A DNA stretch of 64,000 nucleotides, from assembly GCA_016271365.2 (NCBI GenBank), contig CM057452.1:826180001-826244000 (forward strand), written 5' to 3'. The position numbers and the translations under genes were made by a program. The stretch is from Neoceratodus forsteri. Its lineage: Eukaryota; Chordata; Ceratodontiformes; Ceratodontidae. Position 1 is the stretch's first letter. Each line of letters opens with the position of its first letter. Below are positions 55,315-64,000 of this stretch, one piece after another. Below the pieces are notes generated by a model, which was not told the DNA's origin, did no database searches, and saw nothing but the letters and a program-made list of their open reading frames with translations.

Positions 55315-58300
55315 TCCTCAGTAACCTCCTTGCTAGTCCTCAGTACCACCCCCAGTGCTGCTCCCTTTTTTTGGGTGGAGATAATGCACTGTCTGTGGAA
55401 GAGTGCAAGTTCAGTCTGTGCCTGTCTCCTGCTGGCTCCTCTAATGGAGGGGAGGCTGTCTGTGCCCCTCATCTTGTGGGGAAGCTCTATTTTGCCTGCC
55501 CTTTTAATCAAGTGTGCCTCTCTTTGTGATGCTCTGCATTACCTATCCCTAAGATCATGATTTCTTCATTCCTTGTGCCTGTACTCGGAACCATGCACTG
55601 CCTGCACTGCTTGCTCTGCTCCTGAAGATGGAGACATTGTTTCTGTTGCTGCTACTCCCCAATGCCACAAAGTACATCCTGGGGAACTTCAGCACCAAGC
55701 AGGTACTGGGACATGGTGAGAGGCATTGGGATCGGGGCCGTGGGAATCAGCAGTTGGGGGGTCCATAACTGTCATACTGATGTGGTAGAAAAGTCCTCAG
55801 TTTAAATGTTGGCACCACCTCAAAATTCAGGACATGCATGCAAATGCAGAGAGTAGTACTGGATGGAATTGCAGGGCTGGTAATTTCTGCACAAGTAGTT
55901 ACTGACCACCTCATGTATGTCTCACTGCTGTCTTGTCCCATCAGTATGAAAGCCACAGACCCCACCCCCAGCAGTTCCAGGGAGCAGAACATTAGCCCTT
56001 TCTTATACATAGCAAGGTTAGTAAGATTCATAAGATGCAAAACAGGTCATATAGCGTTAGCCTTTGTTGACCTGCACCTTATAATCTCTATTTCATAACA
56101 GTAAGTTGTACAGTGATTATCTAGTGCCAGTTTAAACTGATTGATGGTTTTACAAGATGCAACAGTTGTTGGCAGGGAGATCCATCATGATACAACTCTC
56201 TGGGAGAACCAAGTCCCTCTCTGGTTCTTTTTGTAGTGGTCACCTTTTAACTCATTCACACCACAACAGCACTTTGAGACTTCCACCAATTGTGCCCTGT
56301 ATACTCTTAGCACTGCATCCTGGACCTTTCTAAACAAAATCAAGCCATAATCGGCATGCCACAAACAAATGTGAATATCTCTTGAACTGTAAGTGCTACA
56401 CACAAAGTACAAGCGGCAAAGTTGTTCAGCACAACATTACCTTTCCAATGGTGCTATGCAATCAGCTGTAATCAATTTGGTTTTATTTTATACTAGCTGA
56501 AATACCAAACAACTGTGGGGGTTTCAGATTTTTCAAGGTGTAGCTGAGGCTTGAGAGACAAATGTCAGCCATGCACACCATACCATAAACAAATGCGAAT
56601 AACTCCTAAAATACATATGATAGACACAAAGTATCAGCATCAAAATTGTTCAGCACAAAATTACCTTTCTAATGGTGCCATGCAATCAATTCTAAGCAAT
56701 TCAGTTTGTTTAATATTTAGGTACAAACTTCGACTTCCACAGATGTTTGCTGGCCTGAATGAAAGTCAGCTGAGTACATCTACAGGTGTTATTGGCCTGA
56801 GTGGCTATGCTTTCAGATGCCACCTACAGGTGTATCTAGGTCTGAATGAGTTAACTGCATATGGTGCTCCCTACTTTTATTGATTCTGGCCTCAAACTCA
56901 GTCCCACACACTCCCTTAGGTCCTGATTTGCAAAAGCCTTGTACACCAGGCACATGTCCTCCCTAAGTCCCCTGTAATGGAGTGAGTACAGCCCCAAGTC
57001 CTGGAGTCTCTCCCCATAGGTCCTATGCCCTAGGCTGGCCACCAATCTGGTTGGTCACCTCTGGACTCCCTCAAGCCTTCTAAGGTTCTTTTTCTGGTGT
57101 GGTGTCCAGAACTGCTCACAATACTCCAAATGTGGCCTCACCAGAGAGACAAATAGCAGTATCACCATGTCTCTTGCCCTACTCTTAATGTTCTTCTTGT
57201 CCCTGGACACTGTGACAAGCATCTGTTGACTGGGTCCTGCCCCTTCTGAACAGGGAGCCCTGTTAGAACCAGTAACTGTTGATAGTGGTGGGGGAGGTAG
57301 TTCAACAATATCAACTCAGTTACTGACAGCAGGGGGTATAAAGAGCCAGTGTTATTACCTTCTGTCCTCCACTCCCTATGCAGTACTAGTAAGTTACTGT
57401 TTGCATGAAATCAGTTCAACAGCACTGGAGTTGTCCTGAGGATATCATTGTGCAGTTAACGATGCGACATCTCCACATCAGTACTGTTAACAGGAGGGTG
57501 CCCACCATGGAGGAGGAGGGTATTTGGTCAGACAGTATCCACTGGGAGCACAGAGCAGCCGCCATAATGTGTGCTGAAACAAGTTAACATGTTCAGAGTT
57601 TGTGTGTTGTGTGAGGTATGCTTGTTGTCAGGTGTGTGTGTGTGTGTGTGTGTGCTTGCATGAAGGTATGTGTTTTCATTGTGTATCATCTACATGTACA
57701 TTGTTTAGCATGCATGCCTTTTACTATAAAAAAAATACACATCCATAACTTAGTGCTGCTCAGTACCGGTGGCATTTTGATTAGCTTTTATGTACCACTT
57801 ACCAACATCAATAAATATGTTATTGTTTGTATTAAGGTGAGTGTCAGTGATGATTAATAAAGTCTCTGTTTACTGCATGTCCGGTGAGTTCAAATAGCTG
57901 TTCAGAGCTGCCCACAAACTAACAAAACTGCCAGTTGAATATTCTTCTCCAGTGTCATTTCATACTTCAGCATAACATATTCAGAGAGCCAGATTAATTG
58001 TTCAGGACTTTCTGTTTTTAAATCAGTTGTCATTTGTCTTTGGGTTGTCCATTGTGAGTAAATATTCACAGGCCACTTGTTAGATTTGCTCGTATTTGCC
58101 TCTGTTTTGCTGTTCTTCAGTGACTTCAGCTGTTCTTCAGTTAGTGAGAGGTGCTTTCCTAACTTAATGTCAGATTTTTCTTTTGGCTGGTACAGCGTTC
58201 ATCAAAGTGCTAGGCTCCTTATTCATTATCTTCCATTTGTCTGCATAGGGCCCTTAATCTTTAACAAACCAAAACCAGCATACACAGTGTTTTGGAAGAA

Positions 58301-58914
58301 ATGGCCCCTGCCATGTGTTTATTACAACAACCACAACTGTAATAGTCACGTGTGCAGCTCGGTAGTGTCAGCATGCCTCTTTTGACTGTTCTAACTCCCC
58401 AGTTCGTCCACTCACCACCAATGGACACCGACCAAGCACATATCTCATGCTTTTAAAAGGAGAGCACCACTTCCAGAGGGACTACCTCCTCCAAGGCCCT
58501 AAGAGGTGGCTTCAGATCCATGTGTCATGCGCCCTCCCCATTAGAGAGTGCTATACATGCTGGCCAAAACCCAAGGATGCTGTCCCCCGACTAGCCCATC
58601 AGGCTCCCCATCATCAGGGGCCTGGTCTCCTGCCAGCCTCAAGAGGAACCCATCTGTACCAATAGCAGGTTTCCCTGTTACCCCTTTGTACTCAACCTGG
58701 GAGACAACCGTGTTGCCACACTTACATGACTGTGATATCCTACACCAAATCCCTACCACTGTCCTGTTAGAGGAAGTTAAAAAACAGAAAAACTCTTGGG
58801 AAAACCAGGAAAATTCCTCCTTGACCTATAATGTGATCCCTCTTAATGGAACAACAGGTTCCCTGCCTACCCTCAGCCTTCTAACCCCTTATTTCAGGGT
58901 GAACAGGTGGGAAT
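55315..58914 (+). repeat. Array unit 2
   Basis: Same order as unit 1: Cys-rich segment 55319-55560, CR1-like scraps 56150-56310 and 56880-57235 (minus), TATAAA near 57339, (GT)n near 57632-57653. It shares with unit 3, against unit 1, CATGTATGTCTC (55913), TTCCACCAATTGTG (56281), AAGCGGCAA and GGAGGGGAGGCTGTC (55446), indicating a closer relationship of 2 and 3. Confidence 0.85.
56150..57235 (-). mobile_element. CR1-like LINE remnant in array unit 2, split
   Basis: Copy of the unit 1 arrangement: MVASLGHRTYGERLQDLGLY and the downstream VYKAFANQD block at 56851-57045, with the C-terminal QRVVS block at 56185-56240. It arose by duplication of the unit, not by separate insertion. Confidence 0.68.
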
Positions 58915-59759
58915 TTCTCAGTAACCTCCTTGCTAGTCCTCAGTACCACCCCCAGTGCTGCTCCCTTTTTTTGGGTGGAGATAATGCACTGTCTGTGGAA
59001 GAGTGCAAGTTCAGTCTGTGCCTGTCTCCTGCTGGCTCCTCTAATGGAGGGGAGGCTGTCTGTGCCCCTCATCTTGTGGGGAAGCTCTATTTTGCCTGCC
59101 CTTTTAATCAAGAGTGTGCCTCTCTTTGTGATGCTCTGCATTACCTATCCCTAAGATCATGATTTCTTCATTCCTTGTGCCTGTACTCGGAACCATGCAC
59201 TGCCTGCACTGCTTGCTCTGCTCCTGAAGATGGAGACATTGTTTCTGTTGCTGCTACTCCCCAATGCCACAAAGTACATCCTGGGGAACTTCAGCACCAA
59301 GCAGGTACTGGGACATGGTGAGAGGCATTGGGATCGGGGCCGTGGGAATCAGCAGTTGGGGGTCCATAACTGTCATACTGATGTGGTAGAAAGTCCTCAG
59401 TTTAAATGTTGGCACCACCTCAAAATTCAGGACATGCATGCAAATGCAGAGAGTAGTACTGGATGGAATTGCAGGGCTGGTAATTTCTGCACAAGTAGTT
59501 ACTGACCACCTCATGTATGTCTCACTGCTGTCTTGTCCCATCAGTATGAAAGCCACAGACCCCACCCCCAGCAGTTCCAGGACGCAGAACATTAGCCCTT
59601 TCTTATACATAGTAAGGTTTCGTAAGATTCATAAGATGCAAAACAGGTCATATAGCGTTAGCCTTTTGTTGACCTGCACCATATTCTAAATCTCTATTTC
59701 ATAACAGTAAGTTGTACAGTGATTATCTAGTGCCAGTTTAAACTGATTGATGGTTTTAC

Positions 59760-60850
59760 AAGATGCAACAGTTGTTGGCAGGGAGATCCATCATGATACA
59801 ACTCTCTGGGAGAACCAAGTCCCTCTGGTTCTTTTTTGTAGTGTCACCTTTAACTCATTCACACCACAACAGCACTTTGAGACTTCCACCAATTGTGCCC
59901 TGTATACTCTTAGCACTGCATCCTGGACCTTTCTAAACAAAATCAAGCCATAATCGGCATGCCACAAACAAATGTGAATATCTCTTGAACTGTAAGTGCT
60001 ACACACAAAGTACAAGCGGCAAAGTTGTTCAGCACAACATTACCTTTCCAATGGTGCTATGCAATCAGCTGTAATCAATTTGGTTTTTATTTTATACTAG
60101 CTGAAATACCAAACAACTGTGGGGGGTTTCAGATTTTTTCAAGGTGCTTAGCTGAGGCTTGAGAGACAAATGTCAGCCATGCACACCATACCATAAACAA
60201 ATGCGAATAACTCCTAAAATACATATGATAGACACAAAGTATCAGCATCAAAATTGTTCAGCACAAAATTACCTTTCTAATGGTGCCATGCAATCAATTC
60301 TAAGCAATTCAGTTTGTTTAATATTTAGGTACAAACTTCTGACTTCCACAGATGTTTGCTGGCCTGAATGAAAGTCAGCTGAGTACATCTACAGGTGTTA
60401 TTGGCCTGAGTGGCTATGCTTTCAGATGCCACCTACAGGTGTATCTAGGTCTGAATGAGTTAACTGCATATGGTTCCCCCTTACTTTTATTGATTCTGGC
60501 CTCAAACTCAGTCCCACACACTCCCTTAGGTCCTGATTTGCAAAAGCCTTGTACACCAGGCACATGTCCTCCCTGAGTCCCCTGTAATGGAGTGAGTACA
60601 GCCCCAAGTCCTGGAGTCTCTCCCCATAGGTCCTATGCCCTAGGCTGGCCACCAATCTGGTTGGTCACCTCTGGACTCCCTCAAGCCTTCTAAGGTCCTT
60701 TTTCTGGTGTGGTGTCCAGAACTGCTCATAATACTCCAAATGTGGTCTCACCAGAGAGACAAATAGCAGCATCACCATGTCTCTTGCCTTACTCTTAATG
60801 TTCTTCTTGTCCCTGGACACTGTGACAAGCATCTGTTGACTGGGTCCTGC
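59760..60850 (-). mobile_element. CR1-like LINE remnant in array unit 3, split
   Basis: Copy of the unit 1 arrangement: RT C-terminal blocks at 60422-60655 and upstream to 60850; QRVVS block near 59791-59850. Confidence 0.68.
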
Positions 60851-61237
60851 CCTTCTGAACAGGGGCCCTGTTAGAACCAGTAACTGTTGATAGTGGTGGG
60901 GGGTAGTTCAACAATATCAACTCAGTTACTGACAGCAGGGGGTATAAAGAGCCAGTGTTATTACCTTCTGTCCTCCACTCCCTATGCAGTACTAGTAAGT
61001 TACTGTTTGCATGAAATCAGTTCAACAGCACTGGAGTTGTCCTGAGGATATCATTGTGCAGTTAACGATGCGACATCTCCACATCAGTGCTGTTAACAGG
61101 AGAGGTGCCCACCATGGAGAAGGAGGGGTATTTGGTCAGACAGTATCCACTGGGAGCACAGGGCAGCCACCATAATGTGTGCTGAAACAAGTTAACATGT
61201 TCAGAGTTTGTGTGTTGTGTGAGGTATGCTTGTTGTC

Positions 61238-61280
<43 letters not shown>

Positions 61281-61594
61281 TGCGTGAAGGTATGTGTTTT
61301 CATTGTGTATCATCTACATGTACATTGTTTAGCATGCATGCCTTTTACTATAAAAAAAATACACATCCATAACTTAGTGCTGCTCAGTACCAGTAGCATT
61401 TTGATTAGCTTTTATGTACCACTTACCAACATCAATAAATATGTTATTGTTTGCATTAAGGTGAGTGTCAGTGATGATTAATAAAGTCTCTGTTTACTGC
61501 ATGTCCGGTGAGTTCAAATAGCTGTTCAGAGCTGCCCACAAACTAACAAAACTGCCAGTTGAATATTCTTCTCCAGTGTTATTTCATACTTCAG

Positions 61595-62801
61595 CTTATA
61601 AAATGGGCTAAATAAATCCAAGTCTCTGATTGGCTACTACATCATCTGAGTCGTGTCCTTATCAGATGATATAGTAGCCAACCAGGACTACTGCCCGCCA
61701 ACATGCCCCATCACAGCAACAAATCAGTGACCATCACAGCAACAAATCAGTGACCAAACGCTGCCTGGCAGAGCTCATACTAAGCGACAACCGCTGCACT
61801 GAGAGAGCGCTACCCCTGTCCCAAACTGCCAACAAAAACAACAGCGCCCCCCCCCCATTTTCTACACCAAATAAAATGTACAGACTTGGTACCTCTTGAT
61901 GTTTTTTCCTTTCCATTTCTCCCTGGCCATTATAGATCTCTCAATCCCTCCCAGCATTTAAAATCACTGACCGCTAACGGTGAACCCGACCTCAGCTGCA
62001 CCGTAACCGTACTCTCCATTCTCGTGTTCACTCCTCATCACCGTAAAAGGAAACAATGTAACACAATGCCATTTCACAGCGTTTCACTTTCCCTCAAAAC
62101 AACCACGCAATTAAACCGAGAAGTACGGCGACTGCTAAACCAGGAAGTAAAAACTGAGCAGTACGGCGGCTGCTACATGACACACTCAGTCACGCACTTA
62201 CTCGCTCCCAGAAAACTCAGTCCTCAACAAACAGTACTAATCTGCATTATACGAGCTTTAAAAGAAAGGAATAACAACCTTGACAACAAACACACTTGCT
62301 CCCACCAAACGACACACTATGCTACATGACAGACTCAGTCACGACTTACTCGCCCCGGAAAACTCACTCCTCAACAAACAGTACCAATCTGCATTATACA
62401 TAACCTTAAAAAAAAAGAATAACAACCCTGACAACGAACACACTTGCTCCCACTAAAACGACACACTGGTGCACAGCATGCTTGCTGTACAACAAATGCC
62501 CATTCTGCTGCTCAACCACCACAAATGTAATTCATAGGGGGACTATTTTTTTCTATTTGAACTATTAAACCCTCTTTTTATATTTTAACTTCTTTATGTT
62601 TTTTTCTTTTTACTCATTAAATAACTACTACATGTGCCCATTTTATAAGCGCAATAACACACTCCGAGGTGTGGTTTATCACCTGATAAGAGCACGCCCA
62701 GTGGCATAAGGCACTCGGCGCAAGCGCCTCGTGCCTTAGTACACCCCTGGGCGTGCTCTTATCAGGTGATAAACCACACCTCGTCATGTGTTGTTGCTTA
62801 C
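61595..62801 (+). mobile_element. Hairpin-tailed element, copy 4 (about 1206 bp), no target duplication
   Basis: Empty sites in units 1 (54353-54363) and 2 (57966-57976) read CTTCAGCATAACATATTC; here CTTCAGC is followed by the element and then ATAACATATTC, so at most one base (C) is duplicated. The 5' terminus GCTTATAAAATGGGC (61594-61608) has a perfect 15-bp inverted copy at 62636-62650, immediately before a 150-bp palindrome (62651-62800, core GGCACTCGGCGCAAGCGCC). A second hairpin follows the 5' end (61622-61684). No transposase ORF. The architecture recalls Helentron/Helitron2-derived elements. Confidence 0.82.
62173..62468 (+). repeat. Internal direct duplication in hairpin-tailed copy 4
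   Basis: Two copies about 149 bp apart, each starting GCTACATGACA(C/G)ACTCAGTC and sharing CTCAACAAACAGTA, CAATCTGCATTATA or its variant, and ACACACTTGCTCCCAC. About 90% identical. Confidence 0.8.
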
Positions 62802-63746
62802 ATAACATATTCTGAGAGCCAGATTAATTTGTTCAGGACTTTCTGTTTTTAAATCAGTTGTCATTTGTCTTCGGGTTGTCCATTGTGAGTAAATATTCAC
62901 AGGCCACTTGTTAGATTTGCTCGTATTTGCCTCTATTTTGCTGTTCTTCAGTGACTTCAGCTGTTCTTCAGTTAGTGAGAGGTGCTTTCCTAACTTAATG
63001 TCAGATTTTTCTTTTTGGCTGGTACAGCGTTCATCAAAGTGCTAGGCTCCTCATTCATTATCTTCCATTTGTCTGCATAGGGCCCTTAATCTTTTAACCA
63101 AACCAAAACCAGCATACACAGTGTTTTGGAAGAAATGGCCCCTGCCATGTGTTTATTACAACAACCACAACTGTAATAGTGTGACGTGTGCAGCTGCCTC
63201 TTTTTTGACTGTTCTAACTTCCCCAGTTCATCCACTTACCACCAATGGACACCGACCAAGCAGATCTCTCATGCTTTTAAAAGGAGAGCACCACTTCCAG
63301 AGGGACTACCTCCTCCAAGGCCTAAGAGGTGGCTTCAGATCCATGTGTCATGCGCCCCTCCCCCATTAGAGGGTGCTATACACGCTGGCCAAAACCCAAG
63401 GATGCTGTCCCCCGACTAGCCTATCAGGCTCTCCATCATCAGGGGCCTGGTCTCCTGCCAGCCTCAAGAGGAACCCATCTGTACCAATAGTAGGTTTCCC
63501 CTGTTACCCCTTTGTACTCCAACTGGGAGACAACCATGTTGCCACACTTACATGACTGTGATATCCTACACCAAATCCCTACCACTGTCCTGTTAGAGGA
63601 AGTTAAAAAAAACAGAAAAACTCTTGGGAAAACCAGGAAAATTCCTCCTTGACCTATAATGTGATCCTTCTTAATGGAACAACAGGTTTCCTGCCTACCC
63701 TCGGCCCTCTAACCCCTTATTTCAGGGTGAACAGGTGGGATTTTCC

Positions 63747-64000
63747 ACTGGAAGGAGAAACAAAGAGGCTGGGCTTCAGTCTCCAGCCTTTTCTGAGCCT
63801 GTTTGCTCCTCTGCTTCCAGTACAACTCTCCCTTGCACCTGGGTGGATCTACTACCTGGTCCTACTTTCCGGTTTTCCCCTCCCTCAACCTACCCCTCCC
63901 CCCTACCTAACTTCTGTCCAGTAACAGGTCAAGGGCACACAGAAAAATCCCCACAGAATTCAAGGGGGGGCCTTTGCCTGCTTCTATTGTCTATGTATGG
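63747..64000. other. Flank after the array, nothing recognised
   Basis: C- and T-rich sequence with a short ORF tail; no element or gene signature. The G-run at 63964-63970 is simple sequence. Confidence 0.4.

Larger units (their letters stand above)
51684..63746 (+). repeat. Three-copy tandem array of a 3.6-kb unit
   Basis: Units begin at 51684, 55315 and about 58915 with TCCTCAGTAACCTCCTTGC (third copy lacks one C). Lengths are 3631, 3600 and about 3626 bp after removing a 1.2-kb insertion from unit 3. Copies look well above 90% identical along their length, with many single-base indels. The array starts after CCTGTCCAGAG and ends where unit sequence GTGGGAATTTCC gives way to GTGGGATTTTCCACTGG. 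Confidence 0.93.
58915..63746 (+). repeat. Array unit 3, with a 1.2-kb insertion
   Basis: Same order as the others: CR1-like scraps at 59760-59925 and 60490-60850 (minus), and a (GT)n of about 40 bp at 61240-61279, the longest of the three. The unit is interrupted at 61595/61596 by a hairpin-tailed element and resumes at 62801/62802 with ATAACATATTCTGAGAGCC. Confidence 0.87.

Noticed and set aside
61734..62329. Protein-coding gene inside the 1.2-kb insertion
   Set aside because: The longest frame (147 residues) spans an internal duplication and has no motif; the segment is non-coding element body.

Overview
The window reads as transposon-dense vertebrate genomic DNA with no convincing host gene. 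I found no multi-exon gene, rRNA, stand-alone tRNA, CRISPR array or bacterial-style operon. Almost every recognisable protein segment belongs to a decayed transposable element: L1-clade LINEs (one conventional L1, one Tx1-like), CR1-clade and L2-like LINEs, two tRNA-derived SINE families, TTAA-flanked foldback MITEs and a hAT-like element. The mix of CR1 elements with CTATGTTT-type 3' tails, Tx1, L2 and T2/Kolobok-like MITEs suits a large amphibian-type genome. A caecilian is my best guess, but that is inference and cannot be proven from the sequence alone.

Layout. 1-4968: minus-strand L1 (ORF2 cut by the window edge, ORF1 and 5' end present). 5302-5837: 5'-truncated L1 tail with target-site duplications. 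5870-6484: TTAA-flanked foldback MITE. 6840-9320: plus-strand CR1 with an internal deletion. 9540-9965: minus-strand CR1 scrap. 10030-12255: two members of a hairpin-tailed element family. 12256-17289: mostly unassigned. 17290-18760: satellite-like array of about 298 bp units with internal dyad symmetry. 19075-19370: minisatellite of hairpin-forming units. 21885-22545: two degenerate short tandem arrays. 22830-26705: near-complete plus-strand CR1, followed by a SINE.

27200-44566 is best read as one very old plus-strand Tx1-like LINE, split by at least eight later insertions: a CR1 tail, a SINE, an L2 tail, a foldback element, a minus-strand L2 carrying a 2A-like motif and its own SINE, a second CR1 tail, a plus-strand L2 carrying two SINEs, a hAT-like element and a TTAA MITE. 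44786-47376 holds two more minus-strand CR1 tails, one of them sitting inside the hairpin of another hairpin-tailed element.

47377-51683 is largely unassigned apart from two large inverted-repeat elements. 51684-63746 is a three-copy tandem array of a roughly 3.6 kb unit. The third copy carries a 1.2 kb hairpin-tailed insertion whose empty site is preserved in the two sister copies. The features interact only as transposons do: SINE 3' tails resemble L2 tails, suggesting L2 machinery moved them, and nested target-site duplications give a relative order of insertions.
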